A DNA stretch of 64,000 nt, from contig CAZMTA010000019.1 in assembly GCA_964569085.1 (NCBI GenBank), positions 7,649-71,648 on the forward strand, in the 5' to 3' direction. The position numbers were made by a program, and so were the translations under genes. Position 1 is the first letter of the stretch, and the number at the start of each line of letters is the position of its first letter. This stretch comes from JAJCZZ01 sp964569085. GTDB taxonomy: Bacteria; Gemmatimonadota; Gemmatimonadetes; Longimicrobiales; Gaopeijiaceae. Of the stretch, positions 23,201-29,665 are shown piece after piece. The notes under the pieces were generated by a model that worked only from the letters and a program-made list of their open reading frames with translations, was not told the DNA's origin and ran no database searches.

Positions 23201-23382
23201 GCATCTCCAGCTACCCGCAGCCCATGCTGGCGGACCAGCTGGGGTACCTCTACTCCAACGCCACCCGGGCGGACCAGGAGCCGGCGGCCGACATGTACAC
23301 GCGGCTGGAGGACCTGCGCACCGAGCTCCAGGAGCACCAGGAGCGGCTCCAGCGCCTGATCCGGACCATCACCGACGGATGA
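20296..23382 (+). CDS. Secreted VPS10/sortilin-like beta-propeller protein
   Basis: This 1028-residue exported protein begins with a signal peptide ending in Pro-Ala-Ala-Ala-Gln at about 32. About nine Asp-box motifs (Ser/Thr-x-Asp-x-Gly-x-Thr/Ser-Trp), for example Ser-Asp-Asp-Ala-Gly-Glu-Thr-Trp and Thr-Asp-Gly-Gly-Glu-Ser-Trp, mark two BNR/VPS10 propellers over residues 40-750. A Gly-rich linker, an FlgD-Ig-like region with Arg-Phe-Val-Trp-Asp-Leu, and a C-terminal helical segment follow. Proteins of this architecture are often labelled glycosyl hydrolase (sialidase-like), but the propeller alone does not show an enzymatic activity. It is a single gene with its own promoter and terminator candidates. 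Confidence 0.88.
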   Translation: MSKTSLFASLLTAAALVVATPAQPAAAQDGGAAIDGPASVFTDLGYRSVGPSRGGRVTAVAGHRAHPHTFYMGAVGGGVWKTENYGMTWVPISDGYLNTGSIGAIRVAGSDPDVIYVGTGSDGIRSNVIMGKGVFRSDDAGETWRYLGLERTGQIGAVEIHPENPDVAYVAALGNAWGKNPERGVYRTTDGGESWDHVLFTSDSVGAIDLELNPEDPDEIYASMWRGERKPWTIISGMEASGREDGIWKSTDGGDTWEYVSEGLPSGLIGKIDLAVTPADPDLVMAVVETTDPNEGVYRSDDRGETWRLTSNQAGLMNRPFYYTNIDIDPVDPDRVFVNNEGFYVSLDGGSTFERRSTPHGDNHDIWVNPDDNDIWVQSNDGGANVTLDGGATWSTQLNQPTAELYQVDVDDNYPYWLYAGQQDNSTIMIPSDPPEESAPGGHTGYWKDIGGCETGPVVPKPGDPDIVYANCKGRFGRYNHETGQEKQYYVGFVNLYGVNPEELPFRFQRTVPIEVSPHDPNMVYHGSQYVHKTVDDGVTWETISPDLTAFRPERQVVSGAPITRDITGEEHYSVLYAIEESPLQAGLIWTGANDGPVHVTRDGGESWTDVTPEGMPPEGRINIIDPSPHDPAKAYVAGYRTLLGDFTPFIYKTEDYGESWTLLTPGDNGIPSDYPARVIREDPEVEGLLYAGTEFGMFVSFDDGESWEPFQFNLPTTPITDIKLVDGDLALSTMGRGFWIMDDLSPIRQWARTMATADAHLFQPSDVIRRRGGGGYGFGGATPDEPQWSPAGVYVDYHLPDGADEVTLEFMDARGTVLRTFESEGPGTTTSREQGMRAPYFARSGQPVVDASEGAHRFVWDLTVPGPEGSRRSGPMVVPGEYQVRMTADGRTQTRSFEVLMDPRVAADGVTVADLQAQYDLALDIIDAMNSADETIERLEDAMRRAAEGSDVREDLREIQDALVTDESISSYPQPMLADQLGYLYSNATRADQEPAADMYTRLEDLRTELQEHQERLQRLIRTITDG

Positions 23383-23432
23383 GGCGGCGGGCGGGATGAC
23401 CGACCGGTTCCGCGGAGACGGGGAACGGCACG

Positions 23433-23465
23433 CGACCCCGGGGCGGTGGATCCGCCCCGGGGTCG
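23433..23465 (+). terminator. 14-bp perfect stem-loop after the VPS10-like gene
   Basis: CGACCCCGGGGCGG (23433-23446) pairs perfectly with CCGCCCCGGGGTCG (23452-23465) over a 5-base loop, 50 bases after the stop codon and 42 bases before the next gene. There is no T tract. Confidence 0.65.
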
Positions 23466-23507
23466 TCGTGCTCCCGGCGGGGGTCGGGGTCGGATGAGGA
23501 ACGGGCG

Positions 23508-24074
23508 ATGAGCCCGGAGGGCCCGTCCGACGCAGAGACCGTGGAGGTCGTCACCTGGTTCCTGGAGATGACCGACCCCGGCCAGCTCCGCGCCCCCGCG
23601 CAGGCCTCCGAGCGCCTCCGGGTCACGGAGGTGACGGCCGCGGCGCCGGAGTTCGCGTGGTTCCTCTACGCCGCCGTGGGGCGCCGCTGGGGGTGGGTGG
23701 ACCGCCTGGGGTGGAGCCTGGAGGCGTGGGCGGACCACGGCCGCCGGGACGACGTCTCCCTCCACGTGGCGTGGCTCGACGACGCCCCCGCCGGCTACGT
23801 CGAGTACCAGGTGGAGCTCCCGGACGCGGTGCAGATCGTCTATTTCGGGCTGCTCCCGTCGTTCATGGGCCGCGGGCTCGGCGGCGAGCTCCTGACCCGC
23901 GCGGTGCGGCGGGCGTGGGCCTGGGAGCCGGACCGGGTCTGGCTGCACACCTGCTCCCTGGACGCCCCGGCGGCGTTGGAGAACTACCGCGCCCGGGGCT
24001 TCCGGGTCTACGACGAGCGGCGGGAGCGGAAGCGGGTGCCCGCCCGCCTCCGTCCCGCCTGGCCCGAGGAATGA
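23508..24074 (+). CDS. GNAT-family N-acetyltransferase
   Basis: This 188-residue protein has the GNAT core. A Tyr-Val-Glu-Tyr-Gln-Val strand is followed by Ile-Val-Tyr-Phe-Gly-Leu-Leu-Pro, then the acetyl-CoA pyrophosphate loop Gly-Arg-Gly-Leu-Gly-Gly, then Trp-Leu-His-Thr-Cys-Ser-Leu-Asp and the closing Ala-Leu-Glu-Asn-Tyr-Arg-Ala-Arg-Gly-Phe. Motifs A and B are therefore intact. The N-terminal 45 residues are outside the core and acidic. The acceptor substrate is unknown. It is convergent with the repeat-protein gene, with only 16 bases between the stops. Confidence 0.88.
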   Translation: MSPEGPSDAETVEVVTWFLEMTDPGQLRAPAQASERLRVTEVTAAAPEFAWFLYAAVGRRWGWVDRLGWSLEAWADHGRRDDVSLHVAWLDDAPAGYVEYQVELPDAVQIVYFGLLPSFMGRGLGGELLTRAVRRAWAWEPDRVWLHTCSLDAPAALENYRARGFRVYDERRERKRVPARLRPAWPEE

Positions 24075-24090
24075 GGTCCGTCCCGGACCG

Positions 24091-25107
24091 CTAGGAGCCG
24101 GGCCCCCGGCGGCGCAGGAGCCGGTCCAGGCCGTGGATCCGCACCCGGAGGAGCTCCTCCGGCTCGAGGTCCTCCAGCCCGGCCGCCTCCATCTCCCGCA
24201 CGAAGTCCGCGTCGATGCCGTGGATGCGGAAGGCCAGGACGTCGTCCAGGCTCTCCAGCTCCACCCCGACCTCGGCGAGCTCCGCCACGAACTCGGCGGA
24301 GACGCCGTGGATCTTCATGGCGACGAGGTCGTCGGCTCCCGGGTTCCCGAGCCCCATTCCCCGGGCCTCCCGGACGAAGGCCGGGGTCACCCCGTGGATC
24401 CGGAAGGCGAGGGCGTCGTCCAGCTCCGTGATCTCGAGGCCGAGGGCGTCCATCTCGCCCATCCATGCGGCGGTCACGCCGTGGATGCGCATGGCCATGA
24501 GCTCGTCCAGATCCGCGTCGCTCCAGCGGGCCCTCGCCTGTCGGACGAAGGCGCGGTCGATGCCGAAGATGGCGCTCCCCACCAGCTCGTCGAACTCGGG
24601 GTCGAAGCCCTCCTCCCTGAGCATGCGGGCCCGCTCCGTGCCCACGTCCAGGACCGCGGCCACCCAGAGGTCGTGGTCGTCCAGGTCCCGGAAGCCCAGC
24701 TCCTCCATGGTCCGCCGGTATCCGGGATTCTCCTGGAACGTGAACTCGCCTCGGCCCCGGCGGTCGTCGATGCGTCCCTCGAAGCGGAGGCTGCCGGCTT
24801 CCCGTTCTAGCGTGTGGCGCACGACGCCGCCGGCGGCCCGGGCCGCCTCGACCAGCGCCCGGGCGTCCTCCTCCCTCAGGTCCGTGCTGCCGTCCCATCC
24901 CCGGCCGTCGTCGCGCCACGCCTCCAGCCGGATCCGCGGTGGGCCGTCGGGGCGGAACCGCGCCGTCCACGTTCCCTCCACCACCTCCTGGGTCCCGGTG
25001 GCCGGGATCGCCCGGACATCCCCGGGACCCGCCGCCGCCCTCGCCCACCCGGCGCCCGCGGCGCCCAGGGCGAGCGCCATCGCCAACACCGTCGTCGTCG
25101 TCCTCAC
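24091..25107 (-). CDS. Exported protein with exact 29-residue Ile-His-Gly repeats
   Basis: From a GTG at 25107 this is a 338-residue protein with a signal-like hydrophobic N terminus (about 8-26). The C-terminal half is a regular repeat with a 29-residue period. The core Arg/Lys-Ile-His-Gly-Val starts at residues 207, 236, 265, 294 and 323, followed by a Phe-Val-x-Glu helix, a Gly-Leu turn and an Asp-Asp-Leu/Ala helix. More degenerate copies reach back to about residue 128, so there may be eight units. The pattern recalls helical repeats that I associate with C-terminal regions of some BlaR1/M56-type proteins, but I know no named family. No peptidase or receptor gene is adjacent. The function is unknown. 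Confidence 0.75.
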   Translation of the reverse strand: MRTTTTVLAMALALGAAGAGWARAAAGPGDVRAIPATGTQEVVEGTWTARFRPDGPPRIRLEAWRDDGRGWDGSTDLREEDARALVEAARAAGGVVRHTLEREAGSLRFEGRIDDRRGRGEFTFQENPGYRRTMEELGFRDLDDHDLWVAAVLDVGTERARMLREEGFDPEFDELVGSAIFGIDRAFVRQARARWSDADLDELMAMRIHGVTAAWMGEMDALGLEITELDDALAFRIHGVTPAFVREARGMGLGNPGADDLVAMKIHGVSAEFVAELAEVGVELESLDDVLAFRIHGIDADFVREMEAAGLEDLEPEELLRVRIHGLDRLLRRRGPGS

Positions 25108-25181
25108 CGTTCCACTCCCGTCCAGGGGATCCGATCTCGTGCGTCCCCTTCGATGCCGCGTGGTGCCGGAAGGTTGAACGC

Positions 25182-25742
25182 TCAGGGTGCCCCGGCGTCG
25201 GCGTCCCGGGGCAGGATCAACGTCCACACCGAGTCCCGCACGAACGAGGCGTCGGGCCCGAAGCTCGACAGGAGCGCGGCCAGGAGGGCCGGGTCCGCGC
25301 TGTGGATCGAGAGCCCCGCCAAGGGCGCGACGGTGGGCGACGGCGGGGTCAGGTTCTCCGGGGGCGGGCCCGGATCGCTCGCCGGGTTCACGGGAATGGG
25401 CACGGGGGGACGGGCGGCCGGGGCCTCCAGCGTCTCCCACGCGCGGATCCGGAGGGCCCAGGCGTCCCCGTCGAGGTCGGTGCCGGGCGGGAGGTGGCGG
25501 TCGAGCTCGGCCGTGACCTCGCCGGGGCGGGTCGGGGCGGGCCACCGCCCTTCTTCCTCCCGGTGGGCCCGCATGGCCTCCCGGGTACCCTCCGCCGCGC
25601 GGACGGCCGCCTCCACCCGGGCCTCGAAGTCGGCGCGGGCCTTCACCGGCCATGCCAGCGCCGCCACGAGGCACGCCACCGAGAGGGCGAGGACGAATCC
25701 CGCCAGGGTGAAGCCCGCCCGGGAGCCGCCGTGGCCCCTCAT
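25182..25742 (-). CDS. Pilin-like (type II secretion/type IV pilus N-terminus) protein
   Basis: This 186-residue protein starts with a short basic leader and Ala-Gly|Phe-Thr-Leu followed by about 20 hydrophobic residues, as in prepilins cut by PilD peptidase after Gly10. The residue at mature position 5 is Gly, not the Glu found in most pilins. That is a trait of some minor pseudopilins that cap the pilus, such as GspK. The rest is soluble, with an Ala/Arg/Glu-rich helix and a Pro-rich middle. No secretion or pilus genes are nearby. Its ATG overlaps the stop of the upstream membrane-protein gene by 4 bases, so the two are coupled. Confidence 0.6.
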   Translation of the reverse strand: MRGHGGSRAGFTLAGFVLALSVACLVAALAWPVKARADFEARVEAAVRAAEGTREAMRAHREEEGRWPAPTRPGEVTAELDRHLPPGTDLDGDAWALRIRAWETLEAPAARPPVPIPVNPASDPGPPPENLTPPSPTVAPLAGLSIHSADPALLAALLSSFGPDASFVRDSVWTLILPRDADAGAP

Positions 25743-26287
25743 CGTTCGGTGGACCCGTCGAGGCGTCCCGCGCCGAGCCAGCGTCGGGCCAGGCGGGAGC
25801 GGGCGGGAACCTCGTGCGCCGAGTCCCAGACCACGGCGGTCCCGTCGGGCCGGCGCGCCACGAGCTGGTAGGCCCGGTTGCCGGAGCGGACGTAGGCGAT
25901 GCCGGGCGGGCCCTCCCCCCCCACCTCGTCCAACGTCCGCGGCAGGCGGCCCTCCCGGTGGCGGAAGACCTCCACCTCCACGGCCTGGAGGAAGAGCGAC
26001 GCCTCGAGCCCCCGCTCCACGTCCGGCGGGGAGAGCGCCGGGAGCGGCGGGCCGACCAGCCAGGCCGGGGGGAAGGCCAGGACCCAGGCCGCCGTCGCGA
26101 GCACGACCAGGCTCAGCAGCCACTTCCAGAGGGTGGGTGCTCCCGAGGGGTCCACCGGGGCCTGGCTGTAGCGGGCGTCCCGCATGGCCGCGTCGGCCAG
26201 GGTCGCCGCCAGCAGGCGGTCCCGCTCCGAGGGATCGCTGACGCGCGTCTCGTCGGGCTGCGGGGGAACCGGGTCGGGCGGGACCAT
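25739..26287 (-). CDS. Hypothetical single-pass membrane protein coupled to a pilin-like gene
   Basis: This 182-residue protein has a Pro-rich, charged N terminus (1-50), one strong transmembrane helix (about 53-75, Trp-Lys-Trp-Leu-Leu-Ser-Leu onwards) and an outer domain of about 105 residues. That domain includes Phe-Arg-His-Arg-Glu-Gly-Arg-Leu-Pro-Arg-Thr-Leu-Asp-Glu-Val and Ala-Tyr-Val-Arg-Ser-Gly-Asn-Arg-Ala-Tyr-Gln-Leu. The second block resembles the globular end of pseudopilin-like proteins (Arg-x-Pro-x-Thr-Leu-x-Glu, then Tyr-x-Leu). With the overlapping pilin-like gene it may form a small secretion- or pilus-related pair. No family is recognised with confidence. Confidence 0.6.
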   Translation of the reverse strand: MVPPDPVPPQPDETRVSDPSERDRLLAATLADAAMRDARYSQAPVDPSGAPTLWKWLLSLVVLATAAWVLAFPPAWLVGPPLPALSPPDVERGLEASLFLQAVEVEVFRHREGRLPRTLDEVGGEGPPGIAYVRSGNRAYQLVARRPDGTAVVWDSAHEVPARSRLARRWLGAGRLDGSTER

Positions 26288-26523
26288 GGCGGGCGGGCGA
26301 GCGGGGCGGACCGGGAGGGGACGGGTGGCGGCGACGGGGCGGAAGATAGGGTGGGGCGGGGGTTCCGGGCACGCGGCGCCCCCCCTGCGGGGAAGCTGTG
26401 GCCGCCGCCCGGGCCCCGCCATGGCCCGACGGGTCGACGCGACCGCCCAGCCTGGCCAGCCCGACGAGCCGGCCGGGCGGTGTGCCCGCCGAGCCGGCCA
26501 GCCGGCGCGACCGACCCGGCCCG

Positions 26524-26542
26524 GCGGGCCGGCCGGGCCCGC
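26524..26542 (-). terminator. Stem-loop after ettA
   Basis: GCGGGCC (26524-26530) and GGCCCGC (26536-26542) form a perfect 7-bp stem with a 5-base loop, 13 bases past the ettA stop. The remaining 236 bases towards the next gene are repetitive GCCGGCC-type sequence without a recognisable gene. Confidence 0.5.
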
Positions 26543-26555
26543 GGTCCCCGTCCGT

Positions 26556-28238
26556 CTAGTCCCGCACCAGCTTCCGGTACTTCACGCGGTGCGGCCGCTC
26601 GGCCTCGTCGCCGAGGCGCCGCTTCCGGTCCTCCTCGTACTCCTGGTAGTTGCCCTCGTACCAGACCACCCGGCTCTCGCCCTCGAAGGCCAGGATGTGC
26701 GTGGCGACGCGGTCCAGGAACCACCGGTCGTGGCTGATGACCAGCACCGAGCCCGCGTAGTCCAGGATCGCGTTCTCCAGGGCCCGGAGGGTGTCCACGT
26801 CCAGGTCGTTGGTCGGCTCGTCCAGGAGCATGACGTTGCCGCCCTCCTTGAGGAGCTTGGCCAGGTGCAGCCGGTTCCGCTCGCCGCCCGAGAGCACGCC
26901 CACCTTCTTCTGCTGGTCGGCGCCCCGGAAGTTGAACCAGGAGAGGTAGGCCCGGGGGTTCACCTCGGCGCGACCGAAGTACAGGACGTCGGCACCCCCG
27001 CTGACCTCCTCGAAGACGGTCTTGTCGGGGTCCAGGGCGTCGCGGCTCTGGTCGACGTAGGCCAGCTCGACGGTGCTGCCCACCTCGACCTCGCCGGAAT
27101 CGGGCTCCTCCTGGCCCACGACCATGCGGAAGAGGGTGGTCTTCCCGGCCCCGTTCCCGCCGATGATCCCCACGATGGCGCCCGGCGGCACCGTGAAGGA
27201 GAGGTCGTCCATGAGCAGCTTGTCGCCGAAGGCCTTGGTCACGTCGTCGGCTTTGATCACCACGTCGCCCAGGCGGGGACCCTTGGGGATGAGGATCTCC
27301 GCGGTCTTCACCTTCTCCCGCTCGTCGGCGGCCAGGAGCTCCTCGTACTGGGTGATCCGGGCCTTCCCCTTGGCGTGGCGGGCCTTGGGCGACATGTGGA
27401 TCCACTCGAGCTCGCGCTCCAGCGTCTTCTGGCGAGCGCTCGCCTGCTTCTCCTCCACACGCAGCCGCTCCTGCTTCTGCTCGAGCCAGGAGGTGTAGTT
27501 GCCCTTCCACGGGATCCCCTGACCCCGGTCGAGCTCCAGGATCCACTCGGCCACGTTGTCCAGGAAGTACCGGTCGTGGGTGATGGCCACGATGGTGCCC
27601 GGGAAGGCGTCCAGGTGGTGCTCCAGCCAGGCCACCGACTCGGCGTCCAGGTGGTTGGTGGGCTCGTCCAGGAGGAGCATGTCGGGCTGGGACAGGAGCA
27701 CCTGGCAGAGGGCCACGCGCCGGCGCTCCCCGCCGGACAGGTTGGTGACGTCCGCGTCGCCGGGCGGGAGGCGCAGGGCGTCCATGGCCACCTCGACGGT
27801 GCGGTCCAGGTCCCACGCGCCGGCGGCCTCGATGCGGTCCTGGAGGCGGGCCTGCTCGTCGATGAGGGCGTTCATCTCGTCGTCGTCGGTGACCTCGCCG
27901 AACTTCATGTTCACCTCCTCGAACCGCTTCAGGAGGTCCCGGGTCTCCTTCACCCCCAGGTCCACGTTCCCCTTCACGTCCAGCGCGGGGTCGAGCTGCG
28001 GTTCCTGGGGGAGGTAGCCGATGCGGGTCCCCTTGGCCGCCCACGCCTCGCCCTGGAAGTCGGTGTCCAGGCCCGCCATGATGCGCAGCAGCGTGCTCTT
28101 CCCGGCTCCGTTGGGCCCCACCACCCCGATCTTGGCGCCGGGATAGAAGGACAGGTTGATGTTCTTCAGGATCTCCCGCTTGGGCGGGACGATCTTGGAG
28201 AGGCGGTGCATGTGGTAGATGAACTGCGGGCCGCTCAT
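26556..28238 (-). CDS. ettA: Energy-dependent translational throttle protein EttA
   Basis: This 560-residue ABC-F protein has two ATPase cassettes and no membrane domain. The first has Gly-Pro-Asn-Gly-Ala-Gly-Lys-Ser-Thr (41-49), Leu-Ser-Gly-Gly-Glu-Arg-Arg-Arg and Leu-Leu-Leu-Asp-Glu-Pro-Thr-Asn-His-Leu-Asp. The second has Gly-Gly-Asn-Gly-Ala-Gly-Lys-Thr-Thr, Leu-Ser-Gly-Gly-Glu-Arg-Asn-Arg and Asp-Glu-Pro-Thr-Asn-Asp-Leu-Asp. The inter-domain arm has the EttA-type Met-Ser-Pro-Lys-Ala-Arg. It binds the ribosomal E site and gates the first peptide bond according to ATP level. The length matches E. coli EttA (555). It appears to be a single gene; the array and the DUF559 gene lie upstream on the same strand. 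Confidence 0.95.
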   Translation of the reverse strand: MSGPQFIYHMHRLSKIVPPKREILKNINLSFYPGAKIGVVGPNGAGKSTLLRIMAGLDTDFQGEAWAAKGTRIGYLPQEPQLDPALDVKGNVDLGVKETRDLLKRFEEVNMKFGEVTDDDEMNALIDEQARLQDRIEAAGAWDLDRTVEVAMDALRLPPGDADVTNLSGGERRRVALCQVLLSQPDMLLLDEPTNHLDAESVAWLEHHLDAFPGTIVAITHDRYFLDNVAEWILELDRGQGIPWKGNYTSWLEQKQERLRVEEKQASARQKTLERELEWIHMSPKARHAKGKARITQYEELLAADEREKVKTAEILIPKGPRLGDVVIKADDVTKAFGDKLLMDDLSFTVPPGAIVGIIGGNGAGKTTLFRMVVGQEEPDSGEVEVGSTVELAYVDQSRDALDPDKTVFEEVSGGADVLYFGRAEVNPRAYLSWFNFRGADQQKKVGVLSGGERNRLHLAKLLKEGGNVMLLDEPTNDLDVDTLRALENAILDYAGSVLVISHDRWFLDRVATHILAFEGESRVVWYEGNYQEYEEDRKRRLGDEAERPHRVKYRKLVRD

Positions 28239-28369
28239 GAGTCCTGGAGCCAGGGGGTACGGGGTGGGGCGGACCCCGCCGAGGTCCGGCGGGAACCGGA
28301 CAATCTAACCTGCCGGGAGGCCGGGGCGGAGGGGCGGGGTGGGGGTGGCGGCGCCGTCGCGACGGGTGG

Positions 28370-28569
28370 TGGCCGTGGACTCGGTGCGGGCGGGGCTGAC
28401 TTCGCAGCCAAGGACGGGTGCGCGTATCGTGGTGGCTGCGAAGTCGGGCGATAGTGACGACTTCGCAGCCATCACGTCGGTTCGCTGGCGATGCTGGCTG
28501 CGTTTTCAGGGAATAGCGATGACTTTGCAGCCGGCTCTGCCCGGACGGACGTCGTTGGCTGCGAAGTCA
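28370..28569. repeat. Palindromic 39-nt repeat array next to the DUF559 gene
   Basis: The 329-base gap between ettA and the next gene holds a regular array. The unit is a 13-nt arm TGGCTGCGAAGTC, a 13-nt loop, and the complementary arm GACTTCGCAGCCA. Unit 1 (28433-28471) has perfect arms. Unit 2 (28495-28533) is diverged, with loop sequence related to unit 1. A degenerate unit with an intact right arm lies at 28370-28410. A lone left arm at 28556-28568 ends the array. Units are separated by 22, 23 and 22 bases of unrelated sequence, giving a period of 61-63 bases. The final arm supplies the TGA stop of the DUF559 gene. I see no gene in the gap. Confidence 0.85.
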
Positions 28570-29514
28570 GCTTCCCCGGGCCAGCGCCTGCGCCACGCGG
28601 ACCAGGACCTGTGTGGGATGACGGTCCAGTTGGCGCCAGGTCACCCGAATCACCTGGTACCCGGCCGCGGCCAGCCTGGCGTCCCGGGTCCGGTCGTGCT
28701 CGAACGCGGCTCGACCCTGGTGGTACGCGAAGCCATCCACCTCCACGACCAGGCGGGGCTTCCGCCAGAGGAAATCCACCTCCAAGCCCTCCACCGTCTC
28801 GTTCACGCGTGGGCGGGGTAGCCCCGACTTTCGTACCAGGGCCAGAAGGCGCGACTCCGCCTCGGAACGGGTCAGCTCCGGCTCCGTGACCGAGTCGAGG
28901 AGGCGCCCCAACACCCGCCGGCCTGGCCGTAGCCCCTGGACGGCGAGGCCGCCCCGGAGATCCGGGACGGTGAGGAGGCCGCCCCGGAGCGCGCGGGCCA
29001 CCGCCCGCTCCAGGGTCGACGGGGCGAGATCGGCGGCCAGATCCACCAGGGTCCGCACCGCCCCGGTGACGGGGAGCCCATTCACCCGCACGACGTCGGA
29101 AGAGGTGAGCTCCGCCACCCGGTGGATGCGCATACCGGCTCTGGGGCGGAGGGTCCGACTGCCGGTCACGTCCACCGTCTGGTCCGGGCCGAGCGGAGGC
29201 ACGAGTCCCGGCATCGCCCCGGCGGTGCGGTGGCTCAGCGCCACCACCGGGCCCTCCCCGCGGCCGGGCGGACCCGACCGGTCGAGATCCCGTCGGGCCC
29301 CGCAGGCCAGCAGAGCTGCCCACTCCCGCTCCCGAGGAGCGGCCAACAACCCGACCCGGTAGACCCCACGGTGGAGCTTCGTCAGCCGCCCTCGCCGGAG
29401 TCGATGGTCGAGCGCGGAGGGCGAGACGCCACGCTCCAGGAGCTGAGCGCGGGTCACGACACCCTCCTGGCCCGTGGCTACCTCACGAATCAGGGTGTCG
29501 ACGCCCGTGCGCAT
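28567..29514 (-). CDS. AbiEi-like winged-helix plus DUF559 (Vsr-like nuclease fold) protein
   Basis: This is a protein of about 315 residues in two parts. The N-terminal 55 residues match the type IV toxin-antitoxin AbiEi antitoxin domain (Val-Val-Thr-Arg-Ala-Gln-Leu-Leu-Glu-Arg-Gly, then Arg-Leu-Thr-Lys-Leu-His-Arg-Gly-Val-Tyr-Arg-Val). The middle resembles the AbiEi C-terminal domain. The last 80 residues are DUF559-like, with Val-Asp-Phe-Leu-Trp, Val-Val-Glu-Val-Asp-Gly and Ile-Arg-Val-Thr-Trp, a restriction-endonuclease-like fold related to Vsr. The expected AbiEii nucleotidyltransferase toxin gene is absent. Starts at 29550 or 29589 would add 12 or 25 Pro-rich residues. The stop codon lies in the flanking repeat. 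Confidence 0.78.
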   Translation of the reverse strand: MRTGVDTLIREVATGQEGVVTRAQLLERGVSPSALDHRLRRGRLTKLHRGVYRVGLLAAPREREWAALLACGARRDLDRSGPPGRGEGPVVALSHRTAGAMPGLVPPLGPDQTVDVTGSRTLRPRAGMRIHRVAELTSSDVVRVNGLPVTGAVRTLVDLAADLAPSTLERAVARALRGGLLTVPDLRGGLAVQGLRPGRRVLGRLLDSVTEPELTRSEAESRLLALVRKSGLPRPRVNETVEGLEVDFLWRKPRLVVEVDGFAYHQGRAAFEHDRTRDARLAAAGYQVIRVTWRQLDRHPTQVLVRVAQALARGS

Positions 29515-29665
29515 GGGGGGAGGTTCGGGCGCCGGTGTGGGCTGGGCCATGGCGGATCGGGCTGGTCCGCGCTGGGTTCTGGGCTTCATGAGCCCACCCG
29601 CCCGCCCCCCGGAGGGTGGGGGGGGCTCCCGGGCACCTCCATACCCCGACCGGCTACCTCCCTCC

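Noticed and set aside
19627..23337. Open frame of 1236 codons on the minus strand opposite the VPS10-like gene
   Set aside because: It has no recognisable domain and a biased His/Val/Gly/Asp composition. The plus-strand frame has a signal peptide and repeated Asp boxes.
20296..23382. Confirmed sialidase or glycosyl hydrolase
   Set aside because: Asp boxes define the propeller blades but are not catalytic. No sialidase Arg triad or Tyr-Glu pair can be assigned by eye.
26400..26555. Small gene or mobile-element end in the GCCGGCC-rich stretch after ettA
   Set aside because: The repeats are short, overlapping and low-complexity, with no start signal and no terminal inverted repeats or target duplication.
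28370..28569. CRISPR array
   Set aside because: Repeats of 39 nt with 22-23 base spacers have a CRISPR-like rhythm, but the repeats are full palindromes with diverged arms and loops, there are only two complete units, the spacers are too short, and no cas gene is present.
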